Source of the DNA: CAYOFK01 sp964403185
Lineage (GTDB): Bacteria; Bacteroidota; Bacteroidia; Bacteroidales; VadinHA17
NCBI GenBank assembly: GCA_964403185.1
Contig: CAYOFK010000009.1
Coordinates: forward strand, 1-30,490
DNA length: 30,490 bases
Direction of reading: 5' to 3'
The position numbers were made by a program, and so were the translations under genes. Positions 7,759-16,400 of the stretch are shown one piece after another; the stretch's first letter is position 1, and each line of letters opens with the position of its first letter. The notes beneath the pieces are model-generated. The model saw only the letters and a list, made by a program, of their open reading frames with translations, was not told where the DNA came from and searched no databases.

Positions 7759-9648
7759 TTAGTCCTCCAGGGTGGATAAATCGCCTTCCTCCTGGCCCAG
7801 GGCCCGTGCTTTTAAGACCCGTCTCATGATTTTGCCGCTCCTGGTTTTCGGCAGATTGTCACTAAAAGTTACTTCAGCCGGTTTGGCAATGGGACCAATT
7901 TCACTGGCCACATGTTTTTTTAGTTCCTCAGCCAGAGCATCACCGGGAGTAAATCCATCCGCCAGAATTACAAATGCGTGGATTGAGTTTCCCCGTAAAT
8001 CATCCGGCAATCCTATTGCTGCGGCTTCAGTCACTGCCGGGTGGCTCACCAGAGCGCTTTCAATCTCTGCAGAACCCAGTCTGTATCCACTCACTTTCAA
8101 TACATCATCTATGCGGCCTATGATCCAGTAATAGCCGTCTGCATCGATCCTTGCAGAATCTCCGGCAAGGTACCATCCCTGCTTTTTATATTCCTTCCAG
8201 TATTTTTCAACGAAGCGGTCCGGGTCATTCAGAATGGTCCTGGCCATACCGGGCCATGGATTTTTAATAACCAGTGTTCCTTCTTCCCCAACGGGAACAT
8301 CTTTCCCGTTTTTGTCCACCACAGCCATTTCATTTCCAAAGAATGGTTTTGTTGCCGATCCTGGTTTTAAGGGAGTGATCGGAAGAGGGGTGATCATGAA
8401 GCCTCCTGTCTCTGTTTGCCACCAGGTGTCCATGATGGGACATCTCTCTTTACCCACAACCTCATGATACCATTTCCAGGCCTCAGGATTAATGGGTTCT
8501 CCCACAGATCCCAGCAATCTTAGTGAGCTAAGATCGTGTTTATCCACCCAGGAAGCGCCAAACCGCATCAAACCTCTGATGGCTGTGGGTGAAGTGTATA
8601 AAATATTGATCCCGTATTTTTCAATCATTTGCCACCACCGGTTTGGATATGGATGGTTCGGAGCGCCTTCGTAAAGGATAATGGTTGCTCCATTGATCAG
8701 TGGTCCGTAGACGATGTAACTATGGCCCGTGATCCAGCCCGGATCAGCAGCACACCACCAGCGGTCTTCTTCTTTGATGTCAAAAACATACTTAAATGTA
8801 GTAGCAGTGTACACCTGGTAGCCGCCGTGTGTATGCACCAGACCTTTAGGTTTCCCGGTTGTCCCTGAAGTGTAAAGAATAAACAAAGGATCTTCTGCAT
8901 CCATAACAGCAGTCTTGCAATTGGGACTTGCGATGGGCATACCCATCAGATCATGCCAGTAAAAATCCCTGTCATTCTCCATAAAGCACTCATTCCCTGT
9001 TCGCTGCACAGTGATGCATACTTCAATAGTTGGAGACCTTTTCATGGCCTCATTTGCAATAGCCTTCAGGTCTGTTGGCTTGCCTCTTCTGAATCCGCCA
9101 TCGGCTGTCAGCAGGACCCTGCTGTTGGCGTCTTCAATTCTTTCTGCCAGGGCCTCCACGCTAAAGCCTCCATACACAACACTGTGAACGGCGCCGATTT
9201 TCACACAAGCCAGCATGGAAATGATCAGCTCAGGGATCTGGGGCATGTAAATGGTTACTATCTCGCCCTTTCTCACTCCCATGGCCAGTAATACATTGGA
9301 GAATTTCGAAACCTCCCTGTCCAGGGCATGATATGAATAGGTCCTGACATCACCCGGCTCGCCTTCCCAGATAATTGCCAGTTTATTTCTGGCTGGTGTT
9401 GTCAGATGCCGGTCAATGGCATTGCTGATGATATTGGTCCTCCCTCCAACAAACCATTTGTAGAAGGGCTTTTTACTGCCATCCAGAACAACATTCCATT
9501 TTTTCTGCCAGACAAGCTGTTCTGCCTCACGGGCCCAGAATCCTTCGCGGTCTTCAATTGACTTCTTATAAAGTTTTTCGTAGTTCTTTATATGAGCATT
9601 CTCAACGATGTTTTTTGGTGGTTGAAAAAGATCTTTCATACTTTGCAT
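7759..9648 (-). CDS. acs: Acetyl-CoA synthetase (AMP-forming)
   Basis: 629 residues, near the usual Acs length. It converts acetate, ATP and CoA to acetyl-CoA, AMP and pyrophosphate in the cytoplasm. Visible motifs of the adenylate-forming family: the ATP-binding loop LYTSGTTGKPKGLVHTHGG, the WCAADPGWITGHSY segment, DTWWQTETGG (the second Trp corresponds to the Acs residue that limits the acyl pocket to acetate), the hinge/AMP motif YLAGDSARIDADGYYWIIGR followed by DDVLKVSGYRLG, and the C-terminal PKTRSGK with K606 as the adenylation-half lysine that is reversibly acetylated in known Acs enzymes. It is monocistronic or leads into the small lipoprotein. An ATG three codons downstream (MKDLFQPP) is an alternative start. 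Propionate or isobutyrate activation cannot be excluded. Confidence 0.95.
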   Translation of the reverse strand: MQSMKDLFQPPKNIVENAHIKNYEKLYKKSIEDREGFWAREAEQLVWQKKWNVVLDGSKKPFYKWFVGGRTNIISNAIDRHLTTPARNKLAIIWEGEPGDVRTYSYHALDREVSKFSNVLLAMGVRKGEIVTIYMPQIPELIISMLACVKIGAVHSVVYGGFSVEALAERIEDANSRVLLTADGGFRRGKPTDLKAIANEAMKRSPTIEVCITVQRTGNECFMENDRDFYWHDLMGMPIASPNCKTAVMDAEDPLFILYTSGTTGKPKGLVHTHGGYQVYTATTFKYVFDIKEEDRWWCAADPGWITGHSYIVYGPLINGATIILYEGAPNHPYPNRWWQMIEKYGINILYTSPTAIRGLMRFGASWVDKHDLSSLRLLGSVGEPINPEAWKWYHEVVGKERCPIMDTWWQTETGGFMITPLPITPLKPGSATKPFFGNEMAVVDKNGKDVPVGEEGTLVIKNPWPGMARTILNDPDRFVEKYWKEYKKQGWYLAGDSARIDADGYYWIIGRIDDVLKVSGYRLGSAEIESALVSHPAVTEAAAIGLPDDLRGNSIHAFVILADGFTPGDALAEELKKHVASEIGPIAKPAEVTFSDNLPKTRSGKIMRRVLKARALGQEEGDLSTLED

Positions 9649-9812
9649 TGTTGTAATAATAATTTAGTTAAGGTCCAAAGAGTGAGGATTCTTTGATCTG
9701 CCAGGCATTAAAGATAATGCTATTTCCGAATCCGGAAAAAAGTTCCTGTTGTGTTTAAATCTGTGAGATTATGATATTAAAGGTCGAAGGTCGTGGACTA
9801 TAACCCCCATCA

Positions 9813-9908
9813 AGTCATGCGGTGAGTCGCAGTAAACGCATGACTCTTCATACCAGAGGCAGGTAAAAAGTCGCCATGCCTGACTTAACACCGAAAGGGT
9901 TTCAGGCA
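9813..9908. other. Cluster of inverted repeats upstream of acs (possible structured RNA or palindromic element)
   Basis: Three inverted repeats are packed here. AGTCATGCG (9813-9821) pairs exactly with CGCATGACT (9837-9845). TGCCTGA (9877-9883) pairs exactly with TCAGGCA (9902-9908). The same TGCCT (9877-9881) can instead pair with AGGCA (9857-9861), so the last two helices exclude each other. No riboswitch class was recognised. On the minus strand it sits about 165-260 bp before the acs start. Confidence 0.4.
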
Positions 9909-9937
9909 GTCATTATAAAAATAAGGTTGAGTTATTA

Positions 9938-9966
9938 GTGCATTCGTTTTTAATTCGTGCATTCGT
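9938..9966. repeat. Short direct repeat GTGCATTCGT, period 19
   Basis: GTGCATTCGT occurs at 9938-9947 and again at 9957-9966, separated by nine AT-rich bases. It lies in the non-coding stretch 9649-10180, which otherwise holds the inverted-repeat cluster and the gap. Role unknown. Confidence 0.5.
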
Positions 9967-9983
9967 GGCTTCAATCCGTTTCC

Positions 9984-10038
9984 AAAATTATTCCTATTTT
10001 TATAACCGTTCTATTCTGCTAAACCATGTATGGAATGA
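9984..10038. repeat. 55-bp gap-flanking duplicate, left copy (assembly overlap)
   Basis: These 55 bases, immediately before the N run, are identical to the 55 bases immediately after it (10139-10193). This is the signature of two contigs that overlap by the assembly k-mer and were joined with a fixed-size gap, not of a biological repeat. Confidence 0.85.
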
Positions 10039-10138
10039 NNNNNNNNNNNNNNNNNNNNNNNNNNNNNNNNNNNNNNNNNNNNNNNNNNNNNNNNNNNNNN
10101 NNNNNNNNNNNNNNNNNNNNNNNNNNNNNNNNNNNNNN
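10039..10138. other. Scaffold gap of 100 N (probably spurious)
   Basis: Exactly 100 undetermined bases. Because both flanks end and begin with the same 55 bases, the true sequence is probably continuous: removing the N run and one flank copy joins upstream DNA directly to the gene starting at 10181. Any frame crossing the gap is not a gene. Confidence 0.95.
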
Positions 10139-10193
10139 AAAATTATTCCTATTTTTATAACCGTTCTATTCTGCTAAACCATGTATGGAATGA
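10139..10193. repeat. 55-bp gap-flanking duplicate, right copy (assembly overlap)
   Basis: Exact copy of 9984-10038. It contains the start codons of the following phosphatase-like gene, whose beginning is therefore also present, truncated, on the left side of the gap. Confidence 0.85.
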
Positions 10194-10939
10194 AAACATT
10201 TTGGATCTTTCTGGCGCTCACTGTTGCTGTCAGCAATCTGGTTTTCAAACCCGTAACCGGACAAAGGATCTATCCGAAATTGCAGGATTATTGTATTGCT
10301 GTGGAAAAAGAATTTGATAAGATCCCCGGTGAGAGAAAAGAGGTGTTGCTGGAATTGGTTGAATACATACTCGAAGCCGGATCAAAACATCCCAGCACAC
10401 AATTATTATTTGTTTGTAAACACAATTCCCGCAGAAGTCAGTTTGCCCAGATATGGGCCCATACAGCTGCCAACTATTACAAATTAAAGAACATCAAAAC
10501 ATACTCCGGTGGGATGGATTTCACAGCCATCAATTTCAGGATCCTTGAATCGCTGAAGAGAGCTGGATTTAGCGTTACCGCAGCGGAAATCTATTCACAA
10601 AATCCGGTATACCTTGTGAGCATTGGCAAAAGGTATCCCGACCTGTTCATCTATTCCAAGAAGTACGACTACTGGAACAATCCAAATGACAACTATGCTA
10701 CAATATTATGCAGTAAAAAACTGATAGACTCCGGCACCCACTTCCCCGGAACTGAAAAAGTCCTTGCCTTACCCTATGAAAATGTGGAAATTTTTGATAA
10801 CTCTTCAGGGGGCGCCCTGCGAAACGATGAAATATGCCGCCAATTTGCCCGTGAAATGCTGTTTGTGATGAACCATGTAAAAATAACTCTGAAAAAAAAG
10901 AATAAAACAAACTCTGTTTCATCCGGTTTGGCACAATAA
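10181..10939 (+). CDS. Exported low-molecular-weight phosphatase / ArsC-like protein
   Basis: 252 residues. The core carries the LMW-phosphatase/arsenate-reductase loop LLFVCKHNSRRSQFAQIW: C79-x5-R85 followed by S86, then YSGGMDFTAINFR and a C-terminal IFDN segment. It resembles the Bacteroidota proteins annotated as protein-tyrosine phosphatase or arsenate reductase. Two things are unusual. First, an N-terminal hydrophobic stretch (MKTFWIFLALTVAVSNLVF) looks like a signal peptide, so the protein may act in the periplasm; the second ATG, at 10190, gives the cleaner signal. Second, of the thiol-relay cysteines of thioredoxin-coupled ArsC, C177 (ILCSKK) is present but the downstream cysteine appears replaced (SGTHFPG). 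Phosphatase activity is more plausible than arsenate reduction; the substrate is unknown. It is followed by a secreted hypothetical gene 62 bp on. Confidence 0.7.
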   Translation: MYGMKTFWIFLALTVAVSNLVFKPVTGQRIYPKLQDYCIAVEKEFDKIPGERKEVLLELVEYILEAGSKHPSTQLLFVCKHNSRRSQFAQIWAHTAANYYKLKNIKTYSGGMDFTAINFRILESLKRAGFSVTAAEIYSQNPVYLVSIGKRYPDLFIYSKKYDYWNNPNDNYATILCSKKLIDSGTHFPGTEKVLALPYENVEIFDNSSGGALRNDEICRQFAREMLFVMNHVKITLKKKNKTNSVSSGLAQ

Positions 10940-11001
10940 TTGGCAGGTGTAAACTGCCACTTTCACTGCCTGACAACAAATATGTAAATTAAACAATCTC
11001 C

Positions 11002-11691
11002 ATGAGGCGCTTAATTCTGTTTTTTCTGATGCTTGCTTCCATAAATATTGGGACTTCATTCTCCCAGGAAATCACTGGCTATTATGATATTCTTGATTTT
11101 ATCGACTATATAAACCGCAATGATGCCCACCTGAATACCAAAAAACCCTATGTGGATATTGCCGGCAGCCCATACATGAATGAAACGTTTACTGACGGAC
11201 AGGTCGCAATGGAAGGCAACATCATCTATAAAGGAAAACTCCGCTATAACATTTATGCGGATGAAATGGAATTTATGATGGACAATGTTGTTTACTGGTT
11301 TGATAACGCCGAACGAATCAACTTACTTACCATTGGAGAGCAAACCTTTGTTTATACATTTGTGGGAGATAAATTCAATAAGGGAGACTTTTATAAAATC
11401 CTCGAATCCGGCAAATGCCAGTTGCTGGTGAAAAGCAAAGTAATACTCATGCCTGCGGTCCCTGCCAAGCCTTATCAGGATCCGAAACCGGCACGTTTTG
11501 AACGGAAGCTTGACATCTACTATTTAAAATTCGAAGGACAGGATCCTGAAAAGATATCCAACAAAAAGGATTTGATGAGGATGCTCAAAGACCAGGCTGA
11601 AAAAGTGTCTGTATTCATGAAGGAAAACCACACATCCGGCAAAGATCCGGCAGACCTTAAGAAACTGATCGAATTTTATAACAGTCTGTAG
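11002..11691 (+). CDS. Secreted hypothetical protein
   Basis: 229 residues with a signal peptide (MRRLILFFLMLASINIGTSFSQ). I do not recognise the family with confidence. Visible features are a repeated beta-type pattern (GQVAMEGNIIYKGKLRYNIY, then DEMEFMMDNVVYWFDNAERI), a central VYTFVGDKFNKGDFYKILESG, and a basic helical C-terminus (KDLMRMLKDQAEKVSVFMKE). Similar LRYN-Y-DEMEF patterns occur in uncharacterised Bacteroidota secreted proteins. It lies between the phosphatase-like gene and the DUF6452 gene on the same strand. Confidence 0.65.
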   Translation: MRRLILFFLMLASINIGTSFSQEITGYYDILDFIDYINRNDAHLNTKKPYVDIAGSPYMNETFTDGQVAMEGNIIYKGKLRYNIYADEMEFMMDNVVYWFDNAERINLLTIGEQTFVYTFVGDKFNKGDFYKILESGKCQLLVKSKVILMPAVPAKPYQDPKPARFERKLDIYYLKFEGQDPEKISNKKDLMRMLKDQAEKVSVFMKENHTSGKDPADLKKLIEFYNSL

Positions 11692-11740
11692 CGAATCCAT
11701 TGAGGCCGGTTTTTTGCAAATGAAACCCGATTATTATTTT

Positions 11741-11748
11741 TAAATTTG
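11741..11748 (+). promoter_or_regulatory. Candidate Bacteroidota -7 promoter element before the DUF6452 gene
   Basis: TAAATTTG matches the Bacteroidota -7 consensus TAnnTTTG exactly and ends 22 bases before the ATG at 11771. A TTTG at 11713-11716 could be the -33 box, but the 24-bp spacing is longer than the usual 19-21, so this is only suggestive. Confidence 0.35.
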
Positions 11749-11770
11749 GCATTCATTCTGGAATCAAATT

Positions 11771-12244
11771 ATGAGAACCAGCACAGGGGTTGCATGGGCC
11801 ATTGTTTTTACAGTGTTACAAATACTGACATCCTGCAATATTAAAAGGCCCTGTGAGGAGCCAACAGAATTCCCCGTAAAAACCGGTTTTTATTTCAGGC
11901 CTGACAGCCAGATCATCGATACAACCCTCACCGGCCTGAGTGTTTATGCCATTGGCCGGGAAGACAGCCTGCTTTATGACAGGGACTCAACCAATGCCAT
12001 ACTGCTGCCTTTGAATCCTTTTGCTGATACAACACATTTCATTTTATGGTTCGGCGCGAAATCCGATACCATTTCTTTTGCTTACAGCAGGTCCTTGAAA
12101 ATGGCCAGTCCTGAGTGCGGCTTTGCCATGTATTTTTATGTGGAGGATTCTTACCATACACACACTTTTATAGATTCAATTTCATTGACAGATCCGGATT
12201 TGGATGCCACTAAAAAGGAACATTTACAGATTTTTGTGTATTAG
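11771..12244 (+). CDS. DUF6452 family lipoprotein
   Basis: 157 residues. Lipoprotein signal MRTSTGVAWAIVFTVLQILTSC with lipobox LTSC at C22. The body matches the Bacteroidota DUF6452 pattern: RPCEEP just after the anchor, FYFRPDSQIIDTTLTGLSVY, an LLPLNPFADTTHFILWF stretch, an SPECGF cysteine and a C-terminal ending in HLQIFVY. Its last 41 bases overlap the start of the DUF6048 gene in another frame. DUF6452 and DUF6048 genes are typically neighbours in this phylum, so the two products may act together at the outer membrane. No biochemical role is known. Confidence 0.8.
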   Translation: MRTSTGVAWAIVFTVLQILTSCNIKRPCEEPTEFPVKTGFYFRPDSQIIDTTLTGLSVYAIGREDSLLYDRDSTNAILLPLNPFADTTHFILWFGAKSDTISFAYSRSLKMASPECGFAMYFYVEDSYHTHTFIDSISLTDPDLDATKKEHLQIFVY

Positions 12245-12893
12245 CCTGGCGCTGCTTAGCAGCATACCGTCTTATACACAATCCGACACGCTGAGAAAAG
12301 TTGGTGGGTTGACCATTGGTATGGACCTCTCCCGGTTTCTGGTGCGAACCTGGAATCCTGTAAAAAGCAATTTTGAATTTTCAATAAGCAGCGACCTTTA
12401 CAAAAATACCTATCTGACAGCCGAAGGCGGCTTTCTGAAAACCAGCTTTACAGATGATTTTCAAACCTATGAATCCGCAGGATACTACTTCAGGATTGGC
12501 GGTGAGGTAAACCTCTTTAAGAGAGCGCCGGAAGAGAACGACCTGCTGTATGCCGGACTGCTGTGGGGGCACTCAAATTTCTGGCATGAAGCCGGTAATA
12601 TAACTATTGAAGACGGGTACTGGGGTACGGGCACCGGGAGTTTGCCCAGGAATGACCTGACAGGAAACTGGCTTGAACTAAAAGCCGGTTTAAGAATAGA
12701 AATGTTTAAGAATTGGTTTCTGGGATGGGCACTCCGTGTAAGGTTCTATATGTTTGGAAATACCGATCCTGTGCTTGAACCTTTCCTCATCCCGGGATTT
12801 GGCAGGGGAGACAATACCTCGGCAATCGGAATGAGTTATTCCCTGTCATACAGGATACCTTATCACAAAAGTCGAAAAAACAAAACCAAATGA
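12204..12893 (+). CDS. DUF6048 family outer-membrane protein
   Basis: 229 residues with a signal peptide (MPLKRNIYRFLCISLALLSS, cleaved near SYTQ). Alternating hydrophobic strands (GLTIGMDLSRFLVRTWNP, YYFRIGGEVNLFKR, WLELKAGLRIEMFKNWFLGW, FYMFGN) suggest a small beta-barrel, and the GMDLSRF / GYYFRIGGE landmarks fit DUF6048. The ATG at 12204 is chosen because it gives the signal peptide; it lies inside the DUF6452 coding region (41-nt overlap). The stop codon overlaps the next start as ATGA. This implies translational coupling across three genes. Confidence 0.8.
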   Translation: MPLKRNIYRFLCISLALLSSIPSYTQSDTLRKVGGLTIGMDLSRFLVRTWNPVKSNFEFSISSDLYKNTYLTAEGGFLKTSFTDDFQTYESAGYYFRIGGEVNLFKRAPEENDLLYAGLLWGHSNFWHEAGNITIEDGYWGTGTGSLPRNDLTGNWLELKAGLRIEMFKNWFLGWALRVRFYMFGNTDPVLEPFLIPGFGRGDNTSAIGMSYSLSYRIPYHKSRKNKTK

Positions 12894-13483
12894 ACCAGGG
12901 AAAATGTCTTTTATTGAGCTTAATGATGTCTGCCCTGCTGATACCTGGGCCCGCTATGCATGCCCAGGATATAAGCATCGGGATATCGGCAGGACCTAAT
13001 TTTGCCACCTTCCATGGCAGTCTGAATGAATTGCGAAAATTCAGGGTGGGAATACATGGGGGCCTGACTGCCAACATTGGATTCTCAGGAGACTGGGGCA
13101 TCAGAGCAGAGATCCTCTACTCACAACAAGGCATCTTATGGAAAGACGGACAAGCCCAGTTTAAGATTAAAAATGACTATCTGAGCATCCCATTCCTGTT
13201 AACTTTTCAATTCAACGACCGGATCAATGTTGAATTTGGTCCGGGTATCGGCATCCTGCTAAAATCGCAGGAAATAATCAAATATCCTGCATACGAAGAG
13301 GTGAAAGATACAAAAGGCCAATACAACCAGGTGGATATCGGTATCTACCTGGGAGTCCGCTATTCTTTCGGTGATCATTTTTCAGCCGGACTGCGGTACT
13401 ACAATGGTTTAATGTGGGCGGAGATGGGAGCAAACCGCAGGATAAACGCCCATTTCCAGATACCGCTTACCTGGCGGTTCTAG
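12890..13483 (+). CDS. PorT-family outer-membrane beta-barrel protein
   Basis: 197 residues. Signal peptide ending at PAMHAQ (about residue 26), then the typical small-barrel opening ISIGISAGPNFATFHG and repeated amphipathic strands (KFRVGIHGGLTANIGF, WGIRAEILYSQQG, DYLSIPFLLTFQF, NVEFGPGIGILL, VDIGIYLGVRYSFG) ending in PLTWRF with a terminal Phe. It fits the OMP_b-brl_2/PorT-like group: an outer-membrane barrel of about eight strands. Some relatives belong to gliding or type IX secretion machinery, but membership there cannot be claimed from sequence. The start overlaps the DUF6048 stop (ATGA). The 3' end overlaps the convergent ABC gene by 17 bp. Confidence 0.8.
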   Translation: MNQGKCLLLSLMMSALLIPGPAMHAQDISIGISAGPNFATFHGSLNELRKFRVGIHGGLTANIGFSGDWGIRAEILYSQQGILWKDGQAQFKIKNDYLSIPFLLTFQFNDRINVEFGPGIGILLKSQEIIKYPAYEEVKDTKGQYNQVDIGIYLGVRYSFGDHFSAGLRYYNGLMWAEMGANRRINAHFQIPLTWRF

Positions 13484-16400
13484 ACACGTGACTTTTTTCA
13501 TTCTGAGATCTGATGACTCGCAGGCGCATCATGGCCTGGGTTCGTTTCATGATACGGTCCAGCCGCCTCAGCCGCAATGCCTCCAGACTATTCATGCCCC
13601 GTTTCAACAAATCATGGTAAAGTATCGTAATGGCCAGCATGGTCGAAAACCAGATAACAGCCAGGTTAAACCAATAAGTATCAATTTCATAAGGCCCGAT
13701 CCTTTTTACCGGTGCAAACATGTGTGCCTGTCCCCACCGGGAAACAGGTTTTTGATATACCGGATCCATTCTCTGGATGAGATGGTGGTGATGCTCAATG
13801 ATCTTATTTGACTGACTGCGGTTTAAAACCAAATTGGTTATGCTCCGGTTGGTGTAGGCCGACTGCATCTCCAGCAAGGCAGGCCGGCCTCCCAGTTTCC
13901 CTTCCAGCATGTAATAAATCCGGTCTCTTTCATTATTGGCTTTCCGTGCCTGGGATTCATACCTCTTGCTTATCCGGTTCAGATATGCTTTTGCTTTACT
14001 GTGCACATCATGGGTGAAAAGTCCGGGAGTAAAATTCCAAATAATGCTCCCGGGATGCAGCCCTGTCTCACGGGCAAGGCTGGCCATTTCATTCCTCTGA
14101 AGTTGCATAATAAAGTTCAGCTTTACATCATCACTGTTGCTTTCAATGAGTTGTCCTGCTTCGTCCAGTAATCCAACCAATCGTGGCAACAAAAAAGAGG
14201 TCTTAAAGGTCGCCTCACTCAGCAACTGGTCCTGTTCAAAAAAATGTTTTCCAAACTTGTTGTTTTTATACTGTTCAACATTAAGGGCCTCAATCATCCA
14301 TCTGGAAGTCATCAGATTTCCAATAACAGGGACATACCTGCTGTGTTTTGAAAGGGTGCGTAATTTATCAAAGGATACCACCGTACCACTGAACAGGATC
14401 AGCGGCACCAGGATCAGAGGTATCACAATATAAATACTGGCTACGGTTTTCAATGCCGCAGATATGTTCAGTCCAATAAGGTTTGCAGCACAGGCCCCGG
14501 AGAACAATAACAACCAGAACTTAAATGTCATGCCCCTGACCTCCAGCATGTAATTCCCGATGATCACAAAAAGGAACATCTGAAATGCAGAAATAACAAA
14601 AACGATCAGGATCTTGGAGCCAACATAGGACAGCCTGTTTAAATGCAGAAATGACTCTCTCTTAAGAATGAGTACATCTTTAATGATCTCCTCGGCGCTG
14701 ACTATCATGCCAAGAAACAGGGAGACAATGACCGACATGAAGAGAAACGGAACAAGGTTGTCGTTGGCAAAAAATACATACCGGCTTGGATCTGCTTCAG
14801 TACCTGTAAAATATTTTGTAAAATATCCAATGATCAGGGCCAGTAAGGGGGCTTCTAGCATCGTGATCAGAAGATATTGTTTGTTCTCAAATTTGGCACG
14901 AACATCTCTGGCAGTATAGATCAAAAACTGTTTCCAAAGATCAGGTACCTTAAAGTTGATTTCAGGAAGGCGCAAGCGGGTGATTTCAATTTTCTGGTGG
15001 CTTTCAATGCGTTCCCTGTACTTTTCATTCCACATTTTTGCCGAATACCGGCGAATCCCCGTGAGCCCCCCAAATTCATTTACGAATTTACTTTCAACAA
15101 TTTCAAGAACTTGCTCAGGGTTTACATTTCCACAGGTGGGACATTGGCTTTCCTCCGGATTTATTTGTTCAATCTCGGTTTTAAAGTACACCATAGACTG
15201 GAGCGGATCGCCCTGATATATAACATACCCACCCCTATCCATCACCAGTGTCTTGGTGAATAGCTTATATATGTCAGATGAAGGCTGGTGGATATTCACC
15301 ACCACGATCTTTCCCTGTATGGCCTGCCGGTTGAGAAGGTGCATGACCGACTCCGCATCCATGGAAGACAATCCTGATGTGGGTTCATCAACAAACATGA
15401 CCATCGGCTGCCTGAGCAATTCCAGTCCGATGTTCAACCGTTTACGCTGTCCTCCGCTGATGAATTTTTCACGGGGATTTCCTACTTTTAAATGTTTGAT
15501 CTCATAAAGGTCAAGATCCTTCAGAACCCCGGCCACTGTTTTAAGAATTTGAATTTCTGAATACGCACCAAAACAGAGTTTGGCATTGTAATAGAGATTT
15601 TGAAAAACCGTGAGGTCATCAATCAAAAGATCGTCCTGCGGAATATATCCTATGATGCCTTCCAATTCGTCAGTATAACGGTGAATGTCGTACCCGTTCA
15701 AATATATGTGGCCTTTGAGAGGTTTCAGATTGCCGTTAAAAACATTCAGAAGTGTTGACTTACCAACGCCACTTCCTCCCATGATACCAATCAGATCGCC
15801 GGACCGGGCTGAGAAACTGAATTGCTGCACACCGTTCGGACTGTTCCAGAATTTGTATTCCACATCCTTTGCTATAAACTCCAGATTCCTGCGGATCTTT
15901 TCCTGGATGAACCTGGCACTGATGGTGCTGAAGTAAATCGGTGAAATTTTCACCCCTGAGATCAATGAGTCCGTATCCAGAAATTCCACTACCTGAGGGA
16001 GCATGGGGATGGAATTTCTAAAATATTCTTCATTTCCCAGGTATTTGATCATGAACATGTTGGCACTCTCAATATAGAGGGCAAGGAACATCCCTTCAAG
16101 CTCTTTCCAATAAAGATGCTTCAGGCTATGGCCGGTCAGCTTACTCCTGTCAATGACCACAAGTTTATCCCGGTTCACACCCTGAAGCCAGGGATTAATA
16201 ATGACGGCCTTAATGTCATTGTATTCGTTATCGCTGATGTGAAAAGCATTTTTTACCGTTTCCAGAAACTCCAGTTCCTTATCCGTAATGATGCCGTCCT
16301 CATTTGAAAATTCAATCAACCGGCTCAGTATCCTGATCTTTTCATGTTGTTGCAGGGTTTTATTGCTCTCCTCACAGATCTTCAAAGCCTTAACGGATTG

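Noticed and set aside
9938..10177. Open frame spanning the N run
   Set aside because: It exists only because undetermined bases contain no stop codon, and its two ends are the same 55-bp sequence.
10181..10939. Straightforward call as arsenate reductase ArsC
   Set aside because: One relay cysteine appears missing and an export signal is present, with no other ars gene nearby.
10941..10959. Intrinsic terminator after the phosphatase-like gene (TGGCAG/CTGCCA stem)
   Set aside because: The stem is only six base pairs and lacks a real T-run; too weak to annotate.
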